Positions 33,934 through 43,333 of a stretch of 64,000 bases of DNA are shown here, one piece after another (the first letter of the stretch is position 1; the number at the start of each line of letters is the position of its first letter). Both the position numbers and the translations under genes were made by a program. Origin of the DNA: Winogradskyella tangerina (GTDB lineage: Bacteria > Bacteroidota > Bacteroidia > Flavobacteriales > Flavobacteriaceae); NCBI RefSeq assembly GCF_003260205.1, contig NZ_QERF01000004.1:62001-126000 (forward strand), written 5' to 3'. The notes under the pieces are model-generated. The model made no database searches, was not told the DNA's origin, and worked only from the letters and a program-made list of their open reading frames with translations.

Positions 33934-33960
33934 CGCTAATGCTAATTAGCGGTAATTTTT
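33934..33960 (+). terminator. First hairpin after dnaJ
   Basis: A 7-base stem (33934-33940 with 33945-33951) with a GCTA loop, then GTAATTTTTCTTTTT. A plausible weak terminator about 40 bases after the dnaJ stop. Confidence 0.55.
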
Positions 33961-33980
33961 CTTTTTCATAGCAATTTTTT

Positions 33981-34020
33981 CCCATCCTTATCTAACCATA
34001 AGGGTGGGTTTTGTTTTTTA
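33981..34020 (+). terminator. Strong terminator after dnaJ
   Basis: An 11-base stem with one G-T pair (33981-33991 with 33998-34008), a 6-base loop and a long T run. With the preceding hairpin it insulates grpE-dnaJ from the next operon. The following 120 bases hold nothing recognised. Confidence 0.85.
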
Positions 34021-34140
34021 TGTAATTACTTGCATCCTAGGCGTTTAAAAATAAGTTAATAAGTCTTCAAATTATTCTTTATATACGCTCTACATTTAAT
34101 ATATTTACAGACTAACCTCTAAAAGAAAACCGCTACGTAT

Positions 34141-35067
34141 ATGAATGACTTGTTAGTTGCTGATTCCGTTTCAAAGAACTTCGGAAATTTTAAAGCACTA
34201 AATGAAGTATCTATTGCCGTCCCTAAAGGCAGTATTTTTGGCTTGTTAGGACCTAATGGCGCTGGTAAAACCACCTTAATTCGTATTATTAATCAAATCA
34301 CAATGCCCGATGAAGGAACGGTGCAGCTAGATGGTCAGCCATTAAGACCTGAACACATTAGAGATATTGGTTATTTGCCAGAAGAACGTGGGCTCTATAA
34401 ATCTATGAAAGTTGGTGAACAAGCTTTATACTTGGCACAGCTTAAAGGTATGGCAAAAACCGAAGCCAAAAGCCGACTTAAATATTGGTTTGAAAAATTA
34501 GAGATTGGGGATTGGTGGAACAAGAAAATTCAGGAACTCAGTAAAGGACAAGCTCAAAAAATTCAGTTCGTGGTGACTGTACTCCATAGACCTAAACTTC
34601 TCATTTTTGATGAGCCGTTTTCAGGTTTCGACCCAATCAATGCTAATCTAATTAAAGATGAAATATTAAAATTGAGGGATGAGGGTGCCACAGTAATTTT
34701 TTCAACGCATCGTATGGAGTCGGTTGAAGAACTTTGCGATCATATTGCACTTCTTCATAAATCGAATAAAATCTTAGACGGTAAACTGAATGATATCAAA
34801 CGTGAGTTCAAGACCAACACTTTTGAAGTTGGTTTGCAGTCACAAAATAGCAATTCCGTTTTAGCTGAAATAAAAGATAAGTTTGAGGTCCTTCCGGCGA
34901 CCTTCAAAAACTTGAATGATGATATTAAATTGAATATAAAAATAGACGAAAGTATTTCCTCAAATGACCTGCTGTCTTTTCTGGCATCAAAAGCAGAAGT
35001 CCACCACTTTGTGGAAGTGATTCCAACGGCAAATGACATTTTTATTGAAACGGTAAAAAATAACTAA
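34141..35067 (+). CDS. ABC-2 type transporter ATP-binding protein (NatA-like)
   Basis: A 308-residue ABC ATPase. Walker A GPNGAGKT is at residues 37-44, signature LSKGQ near 137, Walker B LLIFDEP, and the switch histidine in STHRMESVEELCDH. The C-terminal 90 residues form an accessory domain typical of NatA-type exporters. The adjacent gene (2-base gap) is a NatB-like permease. It is the first gene of a five-gene operon with MscS, a beta-barrel and a sigma-54 activator. The substrate is unknown; Na+ or lipid export is only a family association. Confidence 0.92.
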   Translation: MNDLLVADSVSKNFGNFKALNEVSIAVPKGSIFGLLGPNGAGKTTLIRIINQITMPDEGTVQLDGQPLRPEHIRDIGYLPEERGLYKSMKVGEQALYLAQLKGMAKTEAKSRLKYWFEKLEIGDWWNKKIQELSKGQAQKIQFVVTVLHRPKLLIFDEPFSGFDPINANLIKDEILKLRDEGATVIFSTHRMESVEELCDHIALLHKSNKILDGKLNDIKREFKTNTFEVGLQSQNSNSVLAEIKDKFEVLPATFKNLNDDIKLNIKIDESISSNDLLSFLASKAEVHHFVEVIPTANDIFIETVKNN

Positions 35068-35069
35068 GA

Positions 35070-36383
35070 ATGAATCATCTACCACTTATAATTAAGCGCG
35101 AGTACCTTACGAAGGTGAAGAATAAATCATTCATAATCATGACTTTTTTAAGTCCATTGATCATGATCGCTTTAATTGCCGTAGTTGCTTATTTATCGCA
35201 ATTAAATAACGATAAAAAAAGGTTCATTTCTGTTTTGGACGAAACAGAATTTTTAAGTGATGTTTTTCAAAATACAAGTAACACGACCTATACCTTACTG
35301 AATGACCTCAATTTAGAGGATGCTAAAGCCTTGGTGAAAGAGAAGAATGACTACGGTTTATTACATATTTCTAAAGTCGATTCAATAGATGAAGTAGCTC
35401 AGAATATAAAATTCTACTCTGAAGAATCACCGTCATTAACCGTTATTGCAGGGATTGAGCGAAAGATTGAAAAACGACTGCGTGAAATGAAACTTCAAAA
35501 AGACGGCGTGAGTTTAGAACAGATCGAAGCTTCTAAAATTAATATCGACATTGCTCAAGAAAGTTTTGAAGGTCAAAAAAGTTCTAAGATCGACAATATT
35601 ATTAAACTCGCTTTCGGAGGCTTGGCGGGCTATCTGCTATTTATGTTTATAATCATATACGGCAATATGATTATGAGAAGTGTAATTGAAGAAAAGACAA
35701 GTAGAATTATAGAAGTGATCATTTCTTCTGTAAAACCCATTCAATTAATGATGGGTAAGATCATTGGCACTTCTCTAGCTGGTGTCACGCAATTTGCAAT
35801 TTGGGTGGTGCTTGGTGGCGTTTTATTAACAGTGGTCTCGGCAATTTTTGGAATAGACATGACTCAAGCATCAAGTCAACAGCAAGAACTCATGAATCAG
35901 GCCATGCAAGCTGAAGGTGCACAAGCCATGGCAGAAAGCCTTCTGAATGGTATTAGCAATCTACCTATTTTAAATTTGGTAATCGCTTTTATGTTTTTCT
36001 TCATTGGTGGTTATTTGCTGTATAGTTCGCTTTATGCAGCCATAGGTGCGGCTGTAGATAATGAAACTGACACTCAGCAGTTTATGCTGCCTATTCTGAT
36101 GCCGCTTATTTTGGCAGTTTATGTAGGTGTATTTACAGTAATCGAAGATCCTCACGGAACTGTATCTACGGTTTTTTCATTTATACCATTAACGTCTCCT
36201 GTGGTGATGCTAATGCGAATACCATTTGGCGTGCCAATGTGGCAACAAGTACTTTCCTTACTTTTATTGGTAGCGACATTTATATTTGCCGTTTGGTTTG
36301 CAGCGAAAATTTACCGTGTAGGAATCTTAATGTATGGTAAAAAGCCAACGTATAAAGAGCTTTTTAAATGGTTGAAGTATTAA
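35070..36383 (+). CDS. ABC-2 type permease (NatB-like)
   Basis: A 437-residue permease. A first membrane segment near residues 20-42 (IIMTFLSPLIMIALIAVVAY) is followed by an external domain of about 140 residues, then five more segments between about 175 and 415. This 1+5 arrangement with a large outer domain is characteristic of the NatB/CcmB-like ABC-2 family. RSVIEEKTSRIIEVIISSVK is the conserved loop before segment 3. It pairs with the ATPase 2 bases upstream and sits 3 bases before the MscS gene. Confidence 0.9.
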   Translation: MNHLPLIIKREYLTKVKNKSFIIMTFLSPLIMIALIAVVAYLSQLNNDKKRFISVLDETEFLSDVFQNTSNTTYTLLNDLNLEDAKALVKEKNDYGLLHISKVDSIDEVAQNIKFYSEESPSLTVIAGIERKIEKRLREMKLQKDGVSLEQIEASKINIDIAQESFEGQKSSKIDNIIKLAFGGLAGYLLFMFIIIYGNMIMRSVIEEKTSRIIEVIISSVKPIQLMMGKIIGTSLAGVTQFAIWVVLGGVLLTVVSAIFGIDMTQASSQQQELMNQAMQAEGAQAMAESLLNGISNLPILNLVIAFMFFFIGGYLLYSSLYAAIGAAVDNETDTQQFMLPILMPLILAVYVGVFTVIEDPHGTVSTVFSFIPLTSPVVMLMRIPFGVPMWQQVLSLLLLVATFIFAVWFAAKIYRVGILMYGKKPTYKELFKWLKY

Positions 36384-36386
36384 TAT

Positions 36387-37265
36387 ATGAATCAAGGTTT
36401 AAGGCAGGTAGAAGAGCAAATAACGGAAAGTAGTACTTGGGAGAAAATCTCTGGTTTTCTTGATAAGCATGTGGACTTCGGTGAAAAGATTAGCATTTCT
36501 ATTTTAGATTTCATAATAGTAATTACGGCTATAGTAATTACAACCATTATTCTTAAGATTGTTTTCAGAATTATTACTCGCAATTTGCCAGAAGGAGATA
36601 AAGGCAAATTCAATGTGATCTACGGCTATTTCAGATGGCTGGTTTATATTGTCATCTTCCTCATTACACTCCATTCTGTTGGTGTTAATGTAACAGCGGT
36701 TTTTGCAGCTTCCGCAGCTTTACTTATCGGGGTTGGTTTGGCACTACAAACCTTATTTCAAGATATAATTTCAGGTGTTTTTATTCTTATTGATCAAACG
36801 GTTCATGTTGGAGATATTATTGAATTAGATGGTAAAATAGGTCGCGTTGAAGAAATCAAACTCAGAACCACTAGAGCCGTCACAATAGACAATAAGGTAC
36901 TGGTAATCCCAAATCATTTGTATTTAACCAATTCTTTATACAATTGGACGCAAAATGGAACGTTAACACGAGAGAGTGTTTCTGTAGGCGTGGCGTATGG
37001 CAGCGATGTGCAATTGGTTAAAAAGTTATTATTACAGGCTGCGAGCACACATCCGGATGTCATTGACATACCAGAACCTAAAGTATTATTCACTGATTTT
37101 GGAGATAGTTCATTAAACTTCAAATTAATATTTACTCTTAATGATAGTTTTATGGCTGCCTTTCCAAAGAGCGATATAAGATTTGAGATCGATAAGTTAT
37201 TTAGGGAGCACAACGTTACCATACCATTCCCTCAACGCGATGTTCATATCATAGAAAAAAAATAA
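36387..37265 (+). CDS. MscS-family mechanosensitive channel
   Basis: A 292-residue small-conductance mechanosensitive channel with three membrane segments: near 36-62, 73-95 and the pore-lining 100-125 with AAALLIGVGLALQTLFQD. The following beta domain (QTVHVGDIIELDGKIGRVEE) and alpha-beta domain are complete. The channel would relieve turgor after osmotic downshift. It is the third gene of the operon, 3 bases after the permease and 1 base before the DUF6268 gene. It fits an envelope-stress theme. Confidence 0.93.
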   Translation: MNQGLRQVEEQITESSTWEKISGFLDKHVDFGEKISISILDFIIVITAIVITTIILKIVFRIITRNLPEGDKGKFNVIYGYFRWLVYIVIFLITLHSVGVNVTAVFAASAALLIGVGLALQTLFQDIISGVFILIDQTVHVGDIIELDGKIGRVEEIKLRTTRAVTIDNKVLVIPNHLYLTNSLYNWTQNGTLTRESVSVGVAYGSDVQLVKKLLLQAASTHPDVIDIPEPKVLFTDFGDSSLNFKLIFTLNDSFMAAFPKSDIRFEIDKLFREHNVTIPFPQRDVHIIEKK

Positions 37266-37266
37266 T

Positions 37267-38157
37267 ATGATTTTACGCTTTTCAAAATGTTATGTTATGC
37301 TTGCAATTGTTGCAATATGCTGCATTCATTCTGTAAAAGCACAGCTCACAGATCTCGTCCGATTTGAATATTCCTTTATACCGAGCAGTAAGTCTGAGGA
37401 TCAATATACAAGGTTGCGCGCAATCCTTAATTATCCTATAAAAATTAAGGAAGGTGATTATCTCGTTGTTGGTGGTGAATACAACCGAATCATTTTGAAT
37501 TTGGAAGACGATTACCCATTCAATACAAATAATCTTAATCAATTGCATATCATTGATCTTAGTCTGGGATATACCTTCAAATGTAAAAACGATTGGCGCC
37601 TTGGTCTTAATATTAATCCAAGAATTGCATCAACACTCACCGAATCGATCACTAAGGACGATCTATTCCTGAATGGTGGAATTTTTGCTATTAAAGATAG
37701 AACCGATGCGACAGATATTAAAAGACCCTATAGACTTGTCTTAGGTCTTACTTACAATACAACAGCAGGTTTGCCTATTCCATTACCTTATATCAGTTAC
37801 TTTAGACAAATCAATGAAAAATGGTCGTTTAATTTAGGTGTGCCCAAGTCTAATTTGAAATACTCGTTCGATACGCATAGTTTCTTGCAGGCTTTTGCGA
37901 CACTCGATGGCTATTTTGCAAATATTCAAGAACCTATTGTCATTGATGGACGGCAGGCCGATCATATTTCACTTTCTGTAGCAGTTGGTGGACTTGGGTA
38001 CGAATATTGCTTTACAAAACATATAGTGGCATATACCTATATCGGATATACGTTTCGGTTGAATAATGTTTTGCGTAATGATGACAGAGATGAAATATTT
38101 GCGTTGAATGAGTTAAATGCCTTTTATTTAAGAACAGGATTAAAATTTAGAATATAA
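37267..38157 (+). CDS. DUF6268-like outer-membrane beta-barrel
   Basis: A 296-residue secreted protein (signal peptide to about SVKAQ at 26) whose mature part is made of long alternating strands ending in an aromatic residue (FYLRTGLKFRI), the mark of outer-membrane barrels. The body shows the DUF6268 layout: FEYSFIPSSKS, GGEYNRIIL, and the central IPLPYISYFRQINEKWSFNLG. Its role is unknown. It starts 1 base after the MscS gene and ends 1 base before the sigma-54 activator, so it is co-transcribed with both. Confidence 0.82.
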   Translation: MILRFSKCYVMLAIVAICCIHSVKAQLTDLVRFEYSFIPSSKSEDQYTRLRAILNYPIKIKEGDYLVVGGEYNRIILNLEDDYPFNTNNLNQLHIIDLSLGYTFKCKNDWRLGLNINPRIASTLTESITKDDLFLNGGIFAIKDRTDATDIKRPYRLVLGLTYNTTAGLPIPLPYISYFRQINEKWSFNLGVPKSNLKYSFDTHSFLQAFATLDGYFANIQEPIVIDGRQADHISLSVAVGGLGYEYCFTKHIVAYTYIGYTFRLNNVLRNDDRDEIFALNELNAFYLRTGLKFRI

Positions 38158-38158
38158 G

Positions 38159-39322
38159 ATGTCAAAAATATTAATAATTGAAGATGAAGCGGCAATCCGC
38201 CGTGTACTGGTAAAAATATTATCTGAAGAAAATGATACCTATCAGGTTGATGAAGCTGAAGATGGATTAGTCGGGATTGAGAAGATTAAAAAGGAAGATT
38301 TTGATCTCGTACTTTGTGATATTAAAATGCCAAAAATGGATGGTGTTGAGGTGCTTGAAGCGGTTAAAAAGCTTAAACCCGAAACACCTATGGTAATGAT
38401 TTCAGGGCATGGCGATTTAGATACAGCAGTCAATACCATGCGTCTGGGTGCATTCGATTATATATCAAAACCACCAGATCTTAATCGATTATTAAATACA
38501 GTTCGAATTGCTCTAGATCGAAAAGAATTAGTCGTAGAAAATAAGATGCTTAAAAAGAAGGTCAGTAAAAACTACGAAATGATCGGAGAGAGTGCTGCGA
38601 TAGCGCGCATCAAAGATATGATCGATAAAGTAGCACCTACCGATGCGCGGGTACTTGTCACCGGACCAAATGGAACAGGAAAAGAATTGGTGGCACATTG
38701 GCTACATCAAAAGAGTGAACGTTCAAAAGGACCTATGATTGAAGTAAATTGTGCAGCCATCCCAAGCGAACTTATTGAAAGTGAATTGTTCGGTCATGTT
38801 AAAGGTGCATTTACTTCCGCTAATAAAGACAGAGCAGGTAAGTTTGAAGCCGCTAGTGGCGGTACGATTTTCTTGGATGAAATTGGTGATATGAGTTTGT
38901 CGGCTCAGGCAAAAGTATTGAGAGCACTACAAGAAAGTCGTATTCAACGTGTTGGTAGCGATAAAGATATCAAGGTAAATGTACGCGTCGTAGCCGCAAC
39001 AAACAAGGATCTTAAAAAAGAGATTGAAGAAGGTAATTTCAGGGAAGATCTGTATCACAGACTTGCTGTTATTTTGATTGAAGTTCCAGCGTTAAACGAT
39101 CGTAGAGAAGATATTCCATTATTGGTGGATTACTTTGCTGATAAGATCTCACAAGAACAAGGAAGTACACCAAAAACATTCTCAACTAAGGCCGTTAAGT
39201 TGCTTCAAAATTACGATTGGACGGGGAATATACGTGAGCTAAGAAATGTTGTAGAGCGATTAATAATTCTTGGAGGTAAAGAAGTAAGTGAGGACGATGT
39301 AAAGGCCTTCGCTTCAAAATAA
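38159..39322 (+). CDS. Sigma-54-type response regulator lacking a DNA-binding domain
   Basis: A 387-residue NtrC-like protein. The receiver (1-120) has phosphoacceptor Asp54 in LCDIKMPKMDG. The AAA+ domain (145-370) has Walker A GPNGTGKE at 169-176, the sigma-54 contact loop GAFTSA at 216-221 (usually GAFTGA), and the arginine-finger segment. It ends at KEVSEDDVKAFASK, with no Fis-type helix-turn-helix, so it cannot bind enhancers by itself. A sigma-54 activator working from solution or through a partner is implied. No sensor kinase is in the window. It is the last gene of the five-gene operon. Confidence 0.93.
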   Translation: MSKILIIEDEAAIRRVLVKILSEENDTYQVDEAEDGLVGIEKIKKEDFDLVLCDIKMPKMDGVEVLEAVKKLKPETPMVMISGHGDLDTAVNTMRLGAFDYISKPPDLNRLLNTVRIALDRKELVVENKMLKKKVSKNYEMIGESAAIARIKDMIDKVAPTDARVLVTGPNGTGKELVAHWLHQKSERSKGPMIEVNCAAIPSELIESELFGHVKGAFTSANKDRAGKFEAASGGTIFLDEIGDMSLSAQAKVLRALQESRIQRVGSDKDIKVNVRVVAATNKDLKKEIEEGNFREDLYHRLAVILIEVPALNDRREDIPLLVDYFADKISQEQGSTPKTFSTKAVKLLQNYDWTGNIRELRNVVERLIILGGKEVSEDDVKAFASK

Positions 39323-39448
39323 AACTCTAGAAAAACATATTTAAACATAGGGCTTTTATTGGCTTAATTTTGAAAGCTGTTTTAGCTTAAATAGTCATAT
39401 CTGTACATCTGTAAAATGTTCATTATCTTTATCTGATATTATTGAAAT

Positions 39449-40327
39449 ATGAAAGATATTGTAATAGAAGATTTTAAGATTACATCTCAAGTGAACATCA
39501 AGGATTTACCAACTCAGGTAGATCTCAATGCCGATAAAAAACAATTAAAAGAAGCCTTAAGAGAGGTTAGTAAAGACCTCGCTGAAATTCAGAATACCAT
39601 GTATGCTCATGGTAAATATTCGGTTTTGTTTTGTATTCAAGGGATGGATACTGCGGGTAAGGATAGCCTTATTCGTGAAGTGTTCAAGGAGTTTAACGTA
39701 AGAGGAATTGTAGCACACAGTTTCAAAAAACCAACCGATCTTGAATTAAAACACGATTATCTATGGCGCCATTACATTGCATTACCGGCACGTGGTAAGT
39801 TTGGTATTTTCAACCGAACACATTATGAAAATGTATTAGTAACGCGGGTTCATCCTAATTACTTGATGTATGAGAATATGCCAGATATTCAAAGCGTAGA
39901 CGATGTTAATGACGCATTTTGGGATAAACGTTTTAGAGAAATAAATGCGTTTGAAAAGCACATTTCTGAAAACGGAACCCTCATTTTTAAATTCTTTTTG
40001 AATATCTCAAAAGACGAACAAAAGAATAGACTATTGAGACGTCTAAATCGAAAAGATAAACAATGGAAGTTCTCGTCAGATGATCTTAAAGAGCGAAAAC
40101 TCTGGGATAAATATCAGGTTTGTTACGAGGATGTTCTCAATAGAAGTTCAAAACCTAATGCGCCTTGGTATAACATTCCTGCAGACGATAAACCATCAGC
40201 AAGGTATATTGTGGCAAAAATTTTATACGATACATTAAAGACATATACCGATATAAAAGAGCCTCAGCTTCCTGCTAAAGAAAAAGAAAATATTGACCTT
40301 TATAAACAACAATTACAAAATGAATAA
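39449..40327 (+). CDS. Polyphosphate kinase 2 family protein
   Basis: A 292-residue PPK2-family enzyme that moves phosphate from polyphosphate to nucleotides (or the reverse). Walker A GMDTAGKDS is at 65-73. The family lid and Walker B motifs show as LKHDYLWRHYIALPARGKFGIFNRTHYENVL in overlapping blocks, with the Arg-rich RLLRRLNRKDKQWKFS further on. The length suggests a class I or III single-domain enzyme, converting NDP or NMP. It has an 8-base overlap with the next gene, an M28 peptidase. No polyphosphate synthesis gene is nearby. Confidence 0.92.
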   Translation: MKDIVIEDFKITSQVNIKDLPTQVDLNADKKQLKEALREVSKDLAEIQNTMYAHGKYSVLFCIQGMDTAGKDSLIREVFKEFNVRGIVAHSFKKPTDLELKHDYLWRHYIALPARGKFGIFNRTHYENVLVTRVHPNYLMYENMPDIQSVDDVNDAFWDKRFREINAFEKHISENGTLIFKFFLNISKDEQKNRLLRRLNRKDKQWKFSSDDLKERKLWDKYQVCYEDVLNRSSKPNAPWYNIPADDKPSARYIVAKILYDTLKTYTDIKEPQLPAKEKENIDLYKQQLQNE

Positions 40328-41741
40328 TACTTTAAAATCATTGTCTCTAATGGCTATGCTTTTCGGGTTTTTGCTTTCATTTCAGCTGAATGCTCAAACC
40401 GATGAAGATGTTTTAAAAACAGTATATAGTACCTCCTTAACAAATGGTAAAAGCTACGAGTGGCTAGACCATCTTTCTAATTCAATTGGCGGGCGATTAT
40501 CAGGGTCGACCAATGCTGAACTCGCCGTGCAGTATACAAAAAGGGAGCTTGAAAAACTTGGCTTGGACAAAGTATGGTTGCAACCTGTTATGGTGCCGAA
40601 GTGGGTTAGAGGGCAAAAAGAAATGGGTTATTTTGAAACGAATGGTGATATTCAAAAAGTGAATATTTGTGCGCTAGGTGGTTCTGTTGCAACACCTAAT
40701 GGCGGTTTAAAAGCTCAGGTTATAGAAGTAGCGACATACAAAGACATTGAACAATTAGGGGCAGATAAAGTAAAGGGTAAAATTATTTTTATAAATAGGT
40801 CTTGGGAACAGGAACTTGTAAATACGTTTCAAGCCTATGGTGGATGTGCAGCCGAACGTTACAGAGGCGCAGCTGAGGCTGCTAAATACGGAGCAGTTGG
40901 TACTGTTGTGCGTTCATTGAGTTCTAGACAAGACGATTATCCGCATACAGGAAGCATGGGTTATGGTGATCTACCAGTTGAACAACGAATTCCTTCAGCT
41001 GCAATTTCAACTAACGATGCTGAAAAATTAAGCGAAGCTCTGAAAAAGGACCAAAATCTTGAATTCCACTTCGAAATGAGTTGTCAGAAGTTCGACGACG
41101 TTCTCTCATATAATGTGATTGGTGAAATAACTGGTAGCGAAAAACCAGACGAATACATTATTGTTGGAGGCCATTTAGATTCTTGGGATCTTGGTGATGG
41201 TGCCCACGATGACGGAGCCGGTGTGGTTCAATCTATGGATGTTTTACGTCTGTTAAAAGAAAGTGGAGTTAGACCAAAGCGAAGTATTCGAGTTGTTCTT
41301 TTTATGAATGAGGAAAATGGATTACGCGGCGGTCGAAAGTATGCTGAGGTGGCTAAGGAAAAAGGGGAGAAGCACGTATTTGCTCTCGAAAGTGATGCCG
41401 GTGGATTTACACCTCGCGGTTTTAGTTTTGATTGTTCAGATTTGATGTTTTCAAAAATTGAAGCGTGGAAACCTTTATTTAAACCTTACTTAATTCACTT
41501 TTTTGAAAAAGGAGGTAGTGGTGCTGATATCGGGCCATTAAAGAACGACGATATTGTTTTAGCAGGCTTACGACCAGATTCACAGCGTTATTTTGATCAT
41601 CATCATGCGGCCAACGATACCTTCGAACATGTAAATAAAAGAGAACTTGCTTTAGGTGCAGCAACCATGACTGCCCTCGTATACCTCGTTGATAAATACG
41701 GGACAGAGACGATTACAGACGAAAAAGAGATCAAAGACTAA
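40320..41741 (+). CDS. M28-family metallopeptidase with PA-like insert
   Basis: A secreted zinc aminopeptidase-like protein of 473 residues. The signal peptide ends near NAQ (about residue 26). The zinc site is visible as GGHLDSWD (about 283-290), HDDGAG, NEENGLRGG, ESDAGG and the final DHHHAANDT, so all five positions are present. Between residues 105 and 230 a PA-like domain (IEVATYKDIEQLGADKVKGK) is inserted, as in glutamate carboxypeptidases. The start is the ATG at 40320, which overlaps the PPK2 stop by 8 bases; an upstream in-frame start would destroy the signal peptide. It acts in the periplasm or outside. Confidence 0.92.
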   Translation: MNNTLKSLSLMAMLFGFLLSFQLNAQTDEDVLKTVYSTSLTNGKSYEWLDHLSNSIGGRLSGSTNAELAVQYTKRELEKLGLDKVWLQPVMVPKWVRGQKEMGYFETNGDIQKVNICALGGSVATPNGGLKAQVIEVATYKDIEQLGADKVKGKIIFINRSWEQELVNTFQAYGGCAAERYRGAAEAAKYGAVGTVVRSLSSRQDDYPHTGSMGYGDLPVEQRIPSAAISTNDAEKLSEALKKDQNLEFHFEMSCQKFDDVLSYNVIGEITGSEKPDEYIIVGGHLDSWDLGDGAHDDGAGVVQSMDVLRLLKESGVRPKRSIRVVLFMNEENGLRGGRKYAEVAKEKGEKHVFALESDAGGFTPRGFSFDCSDLMFSKIEAWKPLFKPYLIHFFEKGGSGADIGPLKNDDIVLAGLRPDSQRYFDHHHAANDTFEHVNKRELALGAATMTALVYLVDKYGTETITDEKEIKD

Positions 41742-41751
41742 CTAAATTTCT

Positions 41752-43317
41752 ATGCGAATATTTAGAAGTCTATTTTGTATTACCTGCTTCCTTGTTTTTA
41801 GCGGTGTTTTTGCGCAAGTCCAATATAAAATTGAAATCAGAGACGTCTCAACCGAAGAGCCTGTATCATTTGCTACCATAAGATTTGATGGCTCTAACCG
41901 CGGACTCATCGCTGATTATAATGGTCAATTTCGTTTACCATTCATTACTGCAGAAGATATTTCGTTTTTGGTGATAACTTCTATCGGTTATCAGGAATTG
42001 AAAGTTGAAATCAATTCACTATTAAAAAATGAATTGAACATCCTTCGGATGCAGTCTCAAACTGAAGCTTTAGATGCAGTTATATTGAACTCTAAAAAAC
42101 CAAGAGTTTTTCTGAATGAGGTAAAGAAAAATAAAAAATTACTCGCCAGTGATATTGTACGCAAAGCAGTTTACGCCATTCCTGTAAATCTCGATGATAA
42201 ACCGCATTCTTACATTGGGTATTATAGAGATTACCAAATAATCGATGAACTATATTTCAATTTAAATGAAGGCATATTAGAACAATACGACGGAGGTATT
42301 TATTCAAATAAAGTACAAGATTCAGTAAATCAATCTGTGTTTTATTCCTTTAAGACGAATAGAAATTTCAATGTAGACGAGTACTATACCAAGGCTTATA
42401 ATGAAGTAACGAAATATATCCAAAACGCAGATATATTGCCTTATGGCGGAAACGAATTAACCCTTTTGAATGTCCACGATGCCATTAGAAATTATGACAT
42501 CAGTTCGTTTTCATTTGTTTATAAAATCACTCGGGATTTTTTGTTCAATCACGAATTTGTAAAGGGCGATGTTCGCTTTATTGATGATGAGCCTGTAATC
42601 AACATTATTATAGAGAGTAAAAAAGGAAAAGTAAGTTATGCTCACACAGCCTATGGAGTGATATCTATCTCACTCGAAGATTTTTCCATTCATAATTTCA
42701 GTTATACGGTTTATGATTTTAATAAACTGAATCCTTTATTCAATATTGAAACAGAGTATCGTCGGCAAGACGGCGCAATGTATTTAAATTACATTACGTT
42801 TAATAATCGATTTGTTATCACTGACGGAAAAATTTTTCAAGAATCTAATGTGATTTATAATAGAGAACAAAACCGTTTCTATGTGAATTTTGATACAGAT
42901 CTCGATGTGAAAACTGTTCAAAGGCGAGATTTCAAAATAAGGTATAACGACAAGCGAATTTTCATTCAGAAATTAGAAATATTAAACCCTCAACGCATTA
43001 GTTTACAAGTCGCTGATTTTGATGATAGCCTCAAAGAACTCACCTTTGAAGAAATGGATGGGTTTACTTTCAATATTAGAAACATAAGTGATATTAACGG
43101 TCGGGTTATTTACGAACCTCAAAAAAAATTGGGCTATCAGTTTAGAGAGTTTTTTGTTCAAGAGGTCATTCCAAGGAAAATACAAGATGAGTCCTTGAAG
43201 GTTATTCCGAAGAATAGCGGTCTTATGTCGGCTCCGATCAATGAGAATACGGAAATGGACGTTTATATCATTAATTCGCCATTAATGCAAAGACGGATGA
43301 AAAAGGATAAAAATTAG
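41752..43317 (+). CDS. Carboxypeptidase-regulatory-like domain protein, paralog A
   Basis: A 521-residue secreted protein: signal peptide (cleavage near FAQ, about 22), then a carboxypeptidase-regulatory-like beta-sandwich (about 25-110, with VSFATIRFDGSNRGLIADYNG), then about 400 residues of unknown fold. A shared C-terminal segment YQFREFFVQEVIP also occurs in the second copy at 44629-46167, and the two align along their length. There is no TonB box, so it is not a TonB-dependent receptor. It may be an exported or outer-membrane-associated assembly factor. It starts 10 bases after the M28 gene. Confidence 0.8.
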   Translation: MRIFRSLFCITCFLVFSGVFAQVQYKIEIRDVSTEEPVSFATIRFDGSNRGLIADYNGQFRLPFITAEDISFLVITSIGYQELKVEINSLLKNELNILRMQSQTEALDAVILNSKKPRVFLNEVKKNKKLLASDIVRKAVYAIPVNLDDKPHSYIGYYRDYQIIDELYFNLNEGILEQYDGGIYSNKVQDSVNQSVFYSFKTNRNFNVDEYYTKAYNEVTKYIQNADILPYGGNELTLLNVHDAIRNYDISSFSFVYKITRDFLFNHEFVKGDVRFIDDEPVINIIIESKKGKVSYAHTAYGVISISLEDFSIHNFSYTVYDFNKLNPLFNIETEYRRQDGAMYLNYITFNNRFVITDGKIFQESNVIYNREQNRFYVNFDTDLDVKTVQRRDFKIRYNDKRIFIQKLEILNPQRISLQVADFDDSLKELTFEEMDGFTFNIRNISDINGRVIYEPQKKLGYQFREFFVQEVIPRKIQDESLKVIPKNSGLMSAPINENTEMDVYIINSPLMQRRMKKDKN

Positions 43318-43333
43318 GAATCGCGGTTCAGAC

